This document shows, in pieces, positions 26,357 to 34,676 of a DNA stretch of 64,000 nt. Below the pieces are notes generated by a model. The model was not told the DNA's origin, ran no database searches, and was given only the letters and a program-made list of their open reading frames with translations. The DNA is from Nocardia nova (GTDB taxonomy: Bacteria > Actinomycetota > Actinomycetes > Mycobacteriales > Mycobacteriaceae). The position numbers and the translations under genes were made by a program. Each line of letters begins with the position of its first letter. Position 1 is the first letter of the stretch. The DNA lies in assembly GCF_002933465.1 (NCBI RefSeq), contig NZ_PSZE01000009.1, positions 62,001 to 126,000 on the forward strand. Direction: 5' to 3'.

Positions 26357-27207
26357 GTGCCGCGCGCCGGCGCGGGCAGCAGTTTGCTGAACTCGCGGTT
26401 GGCAATTCGCGCCACCATTTCGTACGGCCACGCGAACTTGCGGGCGAACCAGTAGCCGACGCGGATATCGGGCGAGGTGTGCACGAGGAAGCGGTTGTGC
26501 CGGATGCCGGCGATGATCCGGTCGGCCACCTTCTCCGGTGTCACCGCGTGGCCCTCGAACAGTTTGACCATCCGCCGCACTCGCGGATCGTCGCGATCCA
26601 CGCCGACGATCCGCACGGTGCCCACCAGCGGCGTGCGCACCGCCCCGGGCACCACCAGGCTCACGCCGATGTCGTGGCGCTCCAAGTCGAATCGCAGCAC
26701 CTCCGACACTCCGCGCAGCCCGAACTTCGCGGCGCTGTAGGCCGCATGCCACGGCAGGGCGAGCAGCCCCGCGGCCGAGGAGACGTTGACCAGATGTCCG
26801 CCGCGCCCCGCCGCCACCATCGGCGGCACGAAGTTCTCGATGATGTGGATCGGGCCCATCAGATTCACATCGACCATCGACTTCCAGTGCCGGTGCTCGA
26901 GATTCTCGACCGTGCCCCAGGTGGCGATGCCGGCGATATTCATGACGACATCGAGGCTGCCGTACTCCTCGTGCACCCGCTTCGCCCACGTGGTCACCGC
27001 CTCGTAATCGGAGACGTCGAGCACCTGCACCTCCAGCACCTCGCCGCCGTCGGCGCGGATCCGGGCCGCCGTCTCGGCCAGGCCGTCGGCATCGATATCG
27101 GTCAGCACTACCCGCATCCCCGCCGCGGTGGCCGCGACCGCCGTCGCCCGGCCGATCCCGCTGGCCGCGCCGGTGATCAGGCACTTCCGGCTGGTCAGAT
27201 CTTTCAT
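26350..27207 (-). CDS. SDR family oxidoreductase
   Basis: Classical short-chain dehydrogenase/reductase, 285 residues, NAD(P)H-dependent, on an unknown alcohol or ketone. It has TGAASGIGRA (12-21), NIAG (about 91-94), the catalytic Ser in VNVSSAAG and YSAAK (about 157-161). Asp at the end of strand 2 (LTDIDADG) points to NAD(H). The extended C-terminus (RVGYWFARKFAWPYEMVAR) is typical of SDRs of the lipid/steroid-associated type in Mycobacteriales. A palindromic sequence upstream (27233-27246) may be an operator. Confidence 0.88.
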   Translation of the reverse strand: MKDLTSRKCLITGAASGIGRATAVAATAAGMRVVLTDIDADGLAETAARIRADGGEVLEVQVLDVSDYEAVTTWAKRVHEEYGSLDVVMNIAGIATWGTVENLEHRHWKSMVDVNLMGPIHIIENFVPPMVAAGRGGHLVNVSSAAGLLALPWHAAYSAAKFGLRGVSEVLRFDLERHDIGVSLVVPGAVRTPLVGTVRIVGVDRDDPRVRRMVKLFEGHAVTPEKVADRIIAGIRHNRFLVHTSPDIRVGYWFARKFAWPYEMVARIANREFSKLLPAPARGTQ

Positions 27208-27232
27208 CGTGCACTCCCATTTTTGCGAACAC

Positions 27233-27246
27233 TATTGTTCACAATA
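27233..27246. promoter_or_regulatory. Possible operator upstream of SDR gene
   Basis: TATTGTTCACAATA: two 6-bp inverted arms around TC, 26 bp upstream of the SDR start. The overlapping GAACACTATTGTTC is a second, looser dyad. The shape suits a TetR- or GntR-type repressor; no regulator is adjacent. Confidence 0.35.
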
Positions 27247-27364
27247 AGACCTTCGCGCCGCAGCGCTAGGCACCCTAGGGGTTCATTCCGAGTGCGTCGT
27301 CCGGTCGAACTCGTTTGATAAGGTCGGCTGACCAGGTGCAAGCATGATCCGAAGGGGGCGGACG

Positions 27365-27892
27365 GTGGCTGCTCGCCGACTCGCGATAGTTCTGCTGGCG
27401 GCAGTCGTGCCGGTTCTGGTCGCGTGCAACAGCGGGGACGACGGGACGAACGGTTCCGCGACCACCACCGCGGCGGTGAAGCTGTGGGATCCCTGTACGC
27501 AGATTCCGGATGATGTGTTGCGGAAGACGGGGGTGGATCCTGCGACGAAGGAGAGCGGGATCGCGGGCGTGCATCAGAGCGGGTGGGAGATCTGTAACTG
27601 GAAGGGGAAGAAGTACACCGTCAACGTGCTCTCGGGTAAGCGCTCCCTGCAGGAGATACAGAACAAAGAGGGCAACGTTGACTTTCAGGACGTAGTACTT
27701 GCTGGACGCAAGGGCCAGCAATACCGGGTCGAGGGTGCATCCAAGAACGACACTTGCGACGCCGTGTTCGCTGCTCAACAGGGAGTACTCGAAATCGTGA
27801 TCACCAACAGTCTCATCGTCGACGATCCCGGTGATCCGTGCGCCACGCTGCACAACGTCGGCGAACTACTCGTCCCGCTGCTGCCGGAGTAA
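27365..27892 (+). CDS. DUF3558 family lipoprotein
   Basis: Lipoprotein of 175 residues. The signal peptide ends in lipobox LVAC (Cys21), and the mature part begins with a Thr/Ser linker then WDPCTQIPDDVLRKTGV, the DUF3558 signature. Cys pairs (DPC...EICNW...DTCDA...GDPCATL) suggest two disulfides. DUF3558 lipoproteins are common beside ESX substrate genes in Nocardia; their role is unknown. GTG 27365 is chosen because AAGGGGGCGGAC precedes it; ATG 27344 is an alternative. It leads a likely operon with the genes at 27921-30458. Confidence 0.8.
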   Translation: MAARRLAIVLLAAVVPVLVACNSGDDGTNGSATTTAAVKLWDPCTQIPDDVLRKTGVDPATKESGIAGVHQSGWEICNWKGKKYTVNVLSGKRSLQEIQNKEGNVDFQDVVLAGRKGQQYRVEGASKNDTCDAVFAAQQGVLEIVITNSLIVDDPGDPCATLHNVGELLVPLLPE

Positions 27893-27920
27893 GTGTCGAA
27901 CCAGAAGGGGAGGAACAGGC

Positions 27921-28301
27921 ATGGCCGGTGAAGTAGAGACTTGGAAGAAGTTCGCCGAGCAAGCGCGCGGAGGCGAGCTGTATCTGGACAACGAAGCCGT
28001 TGCTCGTGAGTGCCTCACGGCATGCGACACACGGCTGACAGAGCTTCAAAGCCTGTTCAACGTTGCGCAACTGACTCAGCGGGTCTCCGGCTTCGGCGAC
28101 TTCGACATGGGCCACGCCCTCGAGGGCGGCTACCTGAAACAGGCCACCGGCGAACCGAATTCGATCGACCAGGTCATCAAGGACCACATCGAAACCGTCA
28201 AGAACATGCGCGAGGTGATGGCACAGTCCATCAAGCGCCTCACCGGCCAGGACGTCGACAACGCCGGCCGAATAGCAGCGACCGATCCGGCTGCCGGGTA
28301 G
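27921..28301 (+). CDS. ESX-associated small helical protein
   Basis: A 126-residue all-helical protein without Trp-X-Gly but of the size and position of type VII secretion partner proteins. It reads KFAEQARGGELYLDNEAVAR at residues 10-29 and IKDHIETVKNMREVMAQSIK near the C-terminus. It lies 28 bp after the DUF3558 gene with a clear GGGGAGGAA site and 5 bp before the PPE-like gene, which supports a substrate pair. No family name is assigned. Confidence 0.7.
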   Translation: MAGEVETWKKFAEQARGGELYLDNEAVARECLTACDTRLTELQSLFNVAQLTQRVSGFGDFDMGHALEGGYLKQATGEPNSIDQVIKDHIETVKNMREVMAQSIKRLTGQDVDNAGRIAATDPAAG

Positions 28302-28306
28302 GCGCC

Positions 28307-29653
28307 ATGTCCTATCCCAATTTCGGCATTCCAGACTTCACATTGTCCGGGATCGGAAAGCGGATCGGCCACGGCCTGACGAGTCTGATTGCCGGCGAGG
28401 GCATTCCGAACGAGAAAAGCCCCCACGCCGTGCAGGACATGTACAACTCGTTCCGCGTCGGCGTCCGAAGCGAGGTTTCCAAGATCGGGTTCGAGGGCGC
28501 GTTCCGCACGCCGTCGGTGCACAGTACGGACAACTTCGAGCAGCACGACCTGCAGACCTTGCGTTCCAAGGTGGACAAGATCGATCTGAAGGCGGTCGCC
28601 GACTTGAAGGGCGCCTGGGTCACCATCGGCAGCCAGGAGGCCACGTCGTTGACGAACTTCCAGCAGGCGATGACCAAGGCCACCGACGAGTCCGTGTGGC
28701 GGGGCGCCGCGCGCGAAGCCGCCGCGCAGGCGGTCACCGACTACACGACGCGTGCCTCGCAGGTGGCCAAGGCCGCGCAGCTCACCGCGAACAAGCTCGA
28801 CGAGCTCGGCACCGGCTTGTCGCCGACGAAAGAGCTTGTGCCGCATGTGCCGGAGCATCGGTCCGGTATCAGCAATGTCCGGCACTGGATCGCGGGCCGG
28901 GGATGGCGCGACGACAACACGGCTTATGACAATGCCTATGTCGAGGCCAAGCGGGTACTGAGCACCGTCTACGCCCCGGTAGTCCACGAGAGCGACACCG
29001 GCGTCCCGGTCATTCCGAAACCGAACGAGCAGAATCCGGCCGGCCCGGGTGACCAGCCGCCGCCTGCCTCGTGGCCGCCGGGCGGCAATACCCCCGGACC
29101 GTCCGGGCCTGTCGGGACGAGCGACACGAACGTACCCGAACCCGGCGAGCAGAATCCGAACGAGCGGCCGGCGAACAGTCAGGATCCGAATTCGACGGCG
29201 TCGCAATCGAGTCCAGCTGCGACCGGCCAGGCGAACGACGCGCAGGGTGGTGCCGGCCAGGCCCGGACCGACCCGTCGTCGGCGACGACGCCTTCCGGTC
29301 TGGACCCGAATTCCTTCGGTCCGCACTCTTCGGGCTCGGCTGTGCCGGGCGGTACGGGTGGAGGGCTCGGCGGGGTCAACGGAACCAATGGCCCCAACGG
29401 CCACGGCAGCAGCCTGCCCGGGGCGGTCCAGCCGGGCGTCCCGGTCGGCGCCGGCGGGCGCGCCGCGGCTGCCGCCGGTCGTGCGGGTACCAATGGCATG
29501 CCCGGGATGGGCGGGGCGGGCCGTGGTAAGGGCGACAAGGAAGAGGAGCGCACCAAGAGTGTTCCCGACTACCTGGTCAATCAGGAGAACGGCGACGAAT
29601 TGACCGGCATACCGGCGCTTCCGAAGATCGCCCCTCCGGTCATCGGCGAGTAG
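28307..29653 (+). CDS. ESX-secreted PPE/EspB-like protein
   Basis: A 448-residue two-part protein. The first ~210 residues are helical and resemble the WXG/PPE-like N-terminal bundle of ESX substrates (Trp-containing VADLKGAWVTIGSQEATSLT at about 98). The next ~200 are Pro/Gly/Asn-rich and disordered with repeats of PNEQNP and PGEQNPNE. The C-terminus VPDYLVNQENGDELTG...APPVIGE is a conserved tail seen, by recall, on many nocardial and mycobacterial ESX-associated proteins. Its partner is probably the product of 27921, and EspG follows. Secretion substrate is an inference from this context. Confidence 0.75.
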   Translation: MSYPNFGIPDFTLSGIGKRIGHGLTSLIAGEGIPNEKSPHAVQDMYNSFRVGVRSEVSKIGFEGAFRTPSVHSTDNFEQHDLQTLRSKVDKIDLKAVADLKGAWVTIGSQEATSLTNFQQAMTKATDESVWRGAAREAAAQAVTDYTTRASQVAKAAQLTANKLDELGTGLSPTKELVPHVPEHRSGISNVRHWIAGRGWRDDNTAYDNAYVEAKRVLSTVYAPVVHESDTGVPVIPKPNEQNPAGPGDQPPPASWPPGGNTPGPSGPVGTSDTNVPEPGEQNPNERPANSQDPNSTASQSSPAATGQANDAQGGAGQARTDPSSATTPSGLDPNSFGPHSSGSAVPGGTGGGLGGVNGTNGPNGHGSSLPGAVQPGVPVGAGGRAAAAAGRAGTNGMPGMGGAGRGKGDKEEERTKSVPDYLVNQENGDELTGIPALPKIAPPVIGE

Positions 29654-29672
29654 TGATGGTTGTCGCGCGAAG

Positions 29673-30458
29673 ATGGACGGCTCGATGAGTGAAAGAAGGT
29701 GGCGTTTCGACGCGGCCGAGTTTCGGGTGCTGTGGGAGGTTACGGGACGGGATGTGTTGCCCTACCCGCTGGCGCATCGGTTCACCGCCGAACACACGGT
29801 GGCGGAGGTGGACCGGACTCGGCGGCGCATCGCGGAGCGCCTGCTGCCACAGGTCGACGACGACCTCGAACGGGCGATCGCACTACTGCTCGATCCGGAG
29901 GTGCGAGTCGAGGTCACCGGCTTCCGGGGCCGCAACCGCGAGCACAGAATTCGCATCCATGCCGCCGCGCACGATCGCCACGGGGCCGTCGTGGTGCAGG
30001 AGCCGGGCCCGGAAGCGACGGTCGGCGGCACGGTGCGCCTGTCTCTTCTGGGAGTCGAGCGCGTTCCGGCCGCGGTCGTCGCCGAGCTTCCCGAATGTTC
30101 GCAGGGGCAGGGGAAGCCGCTGAACATCCCGGTCGACGATCTGGAAGCCCCCGCTGCCCACGTGCGAGATCCATGGGTAGTGGGGCCGAAGGAACAGCTG
30201 GCCCGCTTCCTGAAGCGTCCGGCCAGTGCGACATTCCACATCGCCGCCTACCCATGGGGTAGCCCGGACAATCGGCATACGAACGGCCGCAAGGACTTCC
30301 AGATCATGGACTTCCTGGACGACGGCCGGTACGCGATCTTCGGCGACCGGATCCTGCGTATCAAACCGACCGATTCCACGCGGATGACCGCGCAGGTGCG
30401 GGACATGATCATCCGCACCACAGCGGAGATTCGCGACGGAGTTCATCCGCGTCCCTGA
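29673..30458 (+). CDS. espG: EspG family ESX chaperone
   Basis: Cytosolic chaperone of type VII secretion that binds PE/PPE-type substrates, 261 residues. The fold pattern of the EspG family is visible: WRFDAAEFRVLWEVTGRDVL at the N-terminus, then LLDPEVRVEVTGF, and a C-terminal half with RFLKRPASATFHIAAYPWG and DFQIMDFLDDGRYAIFGDRI. It is the last plus-strand gene of the first ESX unit. ATG 29673 is used; ATG 29685 (MSERRW) is a close alternative. Confidence 0.85.
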   Translation: MDGSMSERRWRFDAAEFRVLWEVTGRDVLPYPLAHRFTAEHTVAEVDRTRRRIAERLLPQVDDDLERAIALLLDPEVRVEVTGFRGRNREHRIRIHAAAHDRHGAVVVQEPGPEATVGGTVRLSLLGVERVPAAVVAELPECSQGQGKPLNIPVDDLEAPAAHVRDPWVVGPKEQLARFLKRPASATFHIAAYPWGSPDNRHTNGRKDFQIMDFLDDGRYAIFGDRILRIKPTDSTRMTAQVRDMIIRTTAEIRDGVHPRP

Positions 30459-30472
30459 TCCGCTGTCGCGGT

Positions 30473-30655
30473 TCACTCGTCGAGCCATTGTTCGATCCGT
30501 TCGAGTGTGGTTGCGGGACAGACGACCGCGCCATCCTCCGCATCCAGCAGCGACCACGCATCGGGCAGCGCTGGATCGCGGAGCAGGCGATATCCCGCCT
30601 TCTCGGCGCGGGAGCCGAGTACGCGCAGGCGCGCGGCGGTGTCCTCCGATGTCAT
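30473..30655 (-). CDS. Small hypothetical protein (WSLLD type)
   Basis: A 60-residue protein with AGYRLLRDPALPDAWSLLDA in its centre and LERIEQWLDE at its end. The layout (beta strands with Trp, then a short C-terminal helix) recurs in small nocardial proteins linked to XRE/DUF397 regulators. It overlaps the preceding gene by 4 nt (ATGA), so the pair is coupled. A third, looser copy lies at 30976. Confidence 0.62.
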   Translation of the reverse strand: MTSEDTAARLRVLGSRAEKAGYRLLRDPALPDAWSLLDAEDGAVVCPATTLERIEQWLDE

Positions 30656-30918
30656 ATGCGACCTTTCGCCTCGGTGACATGTGCCGGGTCGTGAACCGTC
30701 GGGAACGATGACCAGTACTGGTGTCTGATCGCATCCCACAGCGGGGCGAGCTTCGGCAGCCTGTCCCGCATATCTGCCAGGTCGGGAGCGTTGGCCGCGG
30801 CGGCGACATGCACCGGCTCGCGGTCGAAAGCATTGCACACCAGCAGTATTCGGATCGCTCGCCGGTCGAGTCGCCAGATCGCCAGCCACTCTCCGGCTTC
30901 GGTGTGGTGTTCGCGCAT
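30652..30918 (-). CDS. Small hypothetical protein
   Basis: An 88-residue protein with EAGEWLAIWRLDRRAIRILL at its N-terminal third and DRLPKLAPLWDAIRHQYW in the middle. No family is recognised. It is coupled to the 60-residue protein downstream (overlap at 30652-30655), which supports that both are genes. Possibly part of a regulator or toxin-antitoxin-like pair; that is only a thought from size and coupling. Confidence 0.6.
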   Translation of the reverse strand: MREHHTEAGEWLAIWRLDRRAIRILLVCNAFDREPVHVAAAANAPDLADMRDRLPKLAPLWDAIRHQYWSSFPTVHDPAHVTEAKGRI

Positions 30919-30975
30919 GGCGGAACTGGACCGTGAACTATTCGATTCCGGGATACCCCCCGGCCCGGGGCGATG

Positions 30976-31221
30976 TTAAGATCGGCTTGTCGTTGTGTGG
31001 GGATGTTCTCGTAACCAGTTGTGGTACTTCGCTATTCGTCGGCATCGTGTCGGGCTTTCGCGCTGTGGTCGACCCGATGACCGAGGCTCCAGGAGCCACC
31101 ACGCGTTTCGCGTCCGTGCGATTCGGTAGTGTCCCGGCCTATTGCTGCCAGCTTTGTCTTGAGCGTTCTGTAGCTGATGGAACCGGGCCTTCCCGGTCAT
31201 CGGGGTGGATTCAGTAGACAT
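30976..31221 (-). CDS. Small hypothetical protein (diverged)
   Basis: An 81-residue ORF with YRIARTRNAWWLLEP in its centre and IAKYHNWLREH near its end. The plan matches the 60-residue protein at 30473 (YRLLRD...AWSLLDA...IEQWLDE), which supports coding. The Arg/Ser-rich stretch between suggests drift. It is divergent from the XRE regulator. A weaker call than its neighbours. Confidence 0.45.
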   Translation of the reverse strand: MSTESTPMTGKARFHQLQNAQDKAGSNRPGHYRIARTRNAWWLLEPRSSGRPQRESPTRCRRIAKYHNWLREHPHTTTSRS

Positions 31222-31339
31222 CAGAAAGGCGTTGCGGGACCGCTTATTTCGGTACATCCGGCATAAGTCGTCGGGCGTCCAGTATGGGGCGGTCCAGCAT
31301 ATACGGGTCCGAACTGGACCACACTCGATAGGGAGGCTG

Positions 31340-32239
31340 ATGATGGCAGGTGGGTCCACACTTCCCCGGCGGGCACTGGGCCGACGGATGCGCGAATTGC
31401 GCGCAGCGGCGGGGAAGAGTCAGTTGGCCGCCGGGCTGGCGATCGAGGTGTCGAAACAGGGCATCGGGCGGCTGGAGGACGGGCATGTCGTCCGCATCAG
31501 CACGGCGCAGTTCCGTGATCTGCTGGAGTTCTACGCGGCGGACGAGGAGACGAAAGACGAAGTGCTGGGGCTGCTCAAAGAGGTCAAAGCGGCCAAGGGC
31601 GACGCTTCGGGTGGGTGGTGGCGGGCATACGCCGACGTTGTGAACCCGCACTTCAATCACTATATGAGCCTGGAACAGGCGAGCTCGCGAATTACCAGCT
31701 TCCAACTCACTCTGCTGCCTGGATTGCTCCACACTTCCAGCTATCGCCGGTGGATCATTGACACGACCGATCCAGCGATATCGGAGCTCGAGGCAAGGCG
31801 GCATTTGAACTTGCTGGAGACACGACAGCGCAAGCTGTCGGAGTGCCCGGACTTTCAACTCGAGGTGTTGCTCTCGGAGTCCGCCTTGCGGCATCAGTTG
31901 GGTGGGCGGGAGGTGATGGCAGAGCAGCTGCACCACATCGCGGCGGTCGCGCAGACGCCGAATGTGTCGGTCCGGGCGATACCGTTCGGTGCGGGCCCAC
32001 ACCCGGGACTACTCGTCCAGTCGTTCACGCTGCTCTCCTTTCCGACCCCACGCTCCAGCCGCACGGCGGAGCCTCCGGTGGTCTTTGTCGAGGGTTTCAC
32101 TGGTGGGCTATTCCTCGAGGACGAGGCTGTCATCGCCCGTTACCGGGAAGCCCTGCAAGCCATTCGAGATGTAGCGTTGACTGAGGACGGCACCAGCTGC
32201 CTGGTGCGGACGATCGCAGAGGAGTACGCGCGTGAGTAG
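31340..32239 (+). CDS. XRE-family regulator with DUF5753
   Basis: Helix-turn-helix regulator of 299 residues. The HTH (GKSQLAAGLAIEVSKQGIGR, about 25-44) is followed by a DUF5753 C-terminal domain (about 110-290; LTLLPGLLHTSSYRRWIID and VSVRAIPFGAGPHPGLL). Such proteins act with the small DUF397 protein encoded next. They control development, secondary metabolism or local accessory genes in actinomycetes. ATG 31340 has GGGAGG 5-6 nt upstream; ATG 31343 directly follows. The stop overlaps the DUF397 start by 8 bp. Confidence 0.9.
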   Translation: MMAGGSTLPRRALGRRMRELRAAAGKSQLAAGLAIEVSKQGIGRLEDGHVVRISTAQFRDLLEFYAADEETKDEVLGLLKEVKAAKGDASGGWWRAYADVVNPHFNHYMSLEQASSRITSFQLTLLPGLLHTSSYRRWIIDTTDPAISELEARRHLNLLETRQRKLSECPDFQLEVLLSESALRHQLGGREVMAEQLHHIAAVAQTPNVSVRAIPFGAGPHPGLLVQSFTLLSFPTPRSSRTAEPPVVFVEGFTGGLFLEDEAVIARYREALQAIRDVALTEDGTSCLVRTIAEEYARE

Positions 32240-32444
32240 ACGCTTAGAGAGCGCGGACTGGTTCACGAGCAGCTATTCGCAGCATGGGGGAGAGTGCGTC
32301 GAGGTCGCCCACCTCGACGCCAACACGATCGGAGTGCGCGACTCCAAGGACCGAACCGGCCCAACCCTCCTCTTCACCCCCGCCGAATGGGACACCTTTA
32401 CCACCGCCGTCGAGGCCGGCAGGTTCGACGACTCCATCGCATAG
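32232..32444 (+). CDS. DUF397 domain protein (partner of XRE/DUF5753)
   Basis: A 70-residue DUF397 protein: WFTSSYSQHGGECVEVAHLD, then IGVRDSKDRTGPTLLFTPAEW and FTTAVEAGRF. GTG 32232 overlaps the end of the regulator gene by 8 bp, so synthesis is coupled, as expected for a regulator pair. Known pairs work as DNA-binding protein plus modulator. About 260 bases without a gene follow. Confidence 0.9.
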   Translation: MSRRLESADWFTSSYSQHGGECVEVAHLDANTIGVRDSKDRTGPTLLFTPAEWDTFTTAVEAGRFDDSIA

Positions 32445-32705
32445 CTCGACATCGCCTGATCGGCAGCGGCATGTTCGAGCATGCCGACCGATAGCGTCAA
32501 GCCAATTCTCTTATCTTCCAACCAAATTCGACGCAAGTACCGGACAGCTCAGCTCGGCCGGTTACACGCGTCAGTGGAACGGTCCGGATGCTGCCGCAGT
32601 AGCCGGTGGATGTCTTCCGGATTGCGGGAGGGTGTGACCGCTGTCGGCTCCGGCCAGATCGGCTAGTGTGTGCTCTCGACGATTCGATCAGGTGGGGGTT
32701 ACCGA

Positions 32706-33524
32706 ATGGCGTTGTTGCAGGCCGATATCGATGAACTGCAGAAGCTGGCGGGCACGATGACTGTGGCGGTGAATCCGAAGCCGACTCCGGAAACTGTTCG
32801 ATATCCGTCTGTTCTGCAGGTCGGCAAAGATGGGCAACAAGATTTCCGGGATAAGCTGAATAAACCTTCGGCAAGGGGTGGCCAATTTTTGGACTCCGCC
32901 ATCCTCGATGGTGACAATCGCACCTATGACGATGAGTACGGTCGAACCGTTGCCGCCGATCGGGTTCCTTCAGCCCGGAAGTTTTCGTTCCGTCGTTCCC
33001 TCGTCGGTCTCGGGCTCGTAGTCGGAGCAATCGCTGCTTCTGGCTGCGAAAGCGGTGATCACGATGGTCTGCCGAAGTCTGCCTTACCGACTACCTTGCC
33101 GAGTTCGTTCGACCCCTGTAAAGACATTCCCGCCGATGTTCTGGCGTCGCTCGAATTGGTTTCTGAGGGGCGGTCGATTCCTCCGCGAATCGGCGGCGTC
33201 GGTGAACAATACAAAGGCTGCGAATTCCGGACGAAGGACGGCTACGCGCCACGGAGAGGCTCGAGCACTTACATTCAAGCAACTAATATGACAATGGACT
33301 ACTTCACCAGAAACTTCGCTCCAGAACATCAATTCAATAGCTTCGACATAGCCGGAAGGAAAGTCGCAACATCGTCGTATACCGGCCTACCCTGTGTTCT
33401 GTTCATTTCTCTCAAAGAAGGAGGGGTCGAAGTGGGTCCGCTCTCGGTGGCGGAGCGCGATTCGTGCCAGGTGCTGACGGAGGTTGCTACCGCAATCATC
33501 CCGCATATTCCCCAGAATGCGTAA
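32706..33524 (+). CDS. Fusion of a WXG-like N-terminus and a DUF3558 lipoprotein
   Basis: A 272-residue ORF of two unlike parts. Residues 1-20 (ALLQADIDELQKLAGTM) resemble the beginning of the WXG-type protein at 34350 (AGLLRVDIDALGKAVQSL). Residues 20-90 match nothing. From about 94 the frame continues into a full DUF3558 lipoprotein: RRSLVGLGLVVGAIAASGC (lipobox Cys114), FDPCKDIPADVLASLELV and the C-terminal VATAIIPHIP. No start codon lies near the internal signal sequence, so the lipoprotein as read has 90 extra residues ahead of it. Base composition is more AT-rich than the neighbours. Probably a deletion fusion; it may be non-functional. Confidence 0.55.
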   Translation: MALLQADIDELQKLAGTMTVAVNPKPTPETVRYPSVLQVGKDGQQDFRDKLNKPSARGGQFLDSAILDGDNRTYDDEYGRTVAADRVPSARKFSFRRSLVGLGLVVGAIAASGCESGDHDGLPKSALPTTLPSSFDPCKDIPADVLASLELVSEGRSIPPRIGGVGEQYKGCEFRTKDGYAPRRGSSTYIQATNMTMDYFTRNFAPEHQFNSFDIAGRKVATSSYTGLPCVLFISLKEGGVEVGPLSVAERDSCQVLTEVATAIIPHIPQNA

Positions 33525-34104
33525 AGTGGCGCCTGTGCGCGACGGCCGCGAAGTGCGCATCTGCTCGGAAGCTTTATCTGTTAGCCGTATGTATTGCGGC
33601 TGTCGGGCTCCTGGCAAGTGCTGGTTGCGGAAAAGATGAGAGACATGGCGCTACGCCGCCACAGCTTCCTCCGCAATTGCCTTCGAAGTTCGATCCGTGC
33701 AAGGATATTCCCGCAGATGTCCTGACATCGCTGAACCTGGTTCCGGAAGGTCGTGTAATTCCGGCGCGCACCGGCGGTCCGTTGGAACAGTACAAAGGCT
33801 GCGATTATCGAGTGCAGGCCGCTGCAGCGTCGGAGCAAGGCCCTGACGTCTTTATTCAGGTTACCAACATGACGATGGATTACTTCGCCAACAATTATGC
33901 ACCGGAACGTCAATTTACGAGAATGAAGATCGGTGGGCGGAAGTTGCCACCGCTGCTGCGGCGGACCCGTCCTCGTGCACTGTGCTGATCGCCCTGCGAG
34001 ACGGTGGAGTGCAGGTAGGTCCTGATGTCATCGACCGGGACCCGTGCAGGAGTCTCGTCGACGTCGCCACGGCTGTCATCCCGCACATCCCGCAGGATGC
34101 GTAA
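33517..34104 (+). pseudogene. DUF3558 lipoprotein gene with two frameshifts
   Basis: Tandem copy of the preceding DUF3558 part. The middle frame is intact: LLASAGCGKD (lipobox), then DPCKDIPADVLTSLNLVPEG and EQYKGCDYR. At the 5' end the natural start ATG 33517 (MRKV) is in another frame, and the signal-peptide frame has no start near it. At the 3' end the frame runs to an early stop at 33988, while the expected ending (VATAVIPHIPQDA, stop 34102-34104) is in the next frame. A one-base loss near 33940 (AAGTTGCC for AAGGTTGCC) restores it. A GTG at 33464 inside the previous gene is the only in-frame start. Confidence 0.7.
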
Positions 34105-34349
34105 GTTACGGCATCGGCGCACGCCTGCGCTCCACTGCTCGGTGCTGAATGTGAACTCGCCTATCACCCAGATGTCCTGGGGAGGAATGCCGATCGCCAC
34201 CGGAAGGCGTTCGGCCGGGTCCTCGTGCCGGGTGCGGCCACCACCTCTCATCGGAGGGCTGGGAACCGGATGGTCGTCGGGGACGTCCAATCCGGTAACG
34301 AGGCTTTTCGGGCGCGTGGGCTCGAGGAGCAGGGGCGAGAGGGAGCGCT
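34105..34349. other. Interval without a convincing gene
   Basis: About 245 bases between the DUF3558 pseudogene and the WXG-type gene. Frames are open on both strands but have no recognisable motif. The ribosome-binding site of the next gene (GGGAG) is at its end. It may contain decayed sequence, given the pseudogene before it. Confidence 0.4.
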
Positions 34350-34676
34350 TTGGCAGGGTTGTTGCGGGTGGACATCGATGCGTTGGGCAAGGCGGTGCAG
34401 TCGCTGCGCGGTTCCGAACAGGTACTCGATGATGCGATGGGGAAGATGGCCGAAGGGGGCCACGGCAGTATCGGCACCAAGGAGCTCGACGACGCGGCCG
34501 ATAGTTTTCAGCGTCGCTGGCACTACGGCATTCAGCGCATCGGGGAAATGGCGCGGGCAACCGCGGACGGCATCGATCGGTGCCGCGATACCTACCAGCA
34601 GACCGACGACGCCCTCGCCCAAATCCTGGCGCAGGTCGGAGAGACGGTAGCGACTGAGGGGGAGACAACAGCATGA
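34350..34676 (+). CDS. WXG100-like ESX protein
   Basis: A 108-residue helical protein of the WXG100 size class. It contains LLRVDIDALGKAVQSLRGSE at the N-terminus and a central Trp (DDAADSFQRRWHYGIQRIGE, about 48-67) in the turn between two helices, in place of the classical WXG. The start is TTG 34350 with GGGAG 5 nt upstream. It is coupled to the next gene by an ATGA overlap, as expected for an ESX partner pair. Confidence 0.78.
   Translation: MAGLLRVDIDALGKAVQSLRGSEQVLDDAMGKMAEGGHGSIGTKELDDAADSFQRRWHYGIQRIGEMARATADGIDRCRDTYQQTDDALAQILAQVGETVATEGETTA

Noticed and set aside
33464..33988. Intact DUF3558 gene starting at GTG 33464
   Set aside because: That start lies inside the preceding gene and gives 50 non-signal residues before the signal peptide, while the C-terminus is lost by a frameshift; a pseudogene fits better.
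34105..34349. Possible small gene on either strand
   Set aside because: Open frames exist but no motif, no ribosome-binding site with a start, and no typical composition was found.
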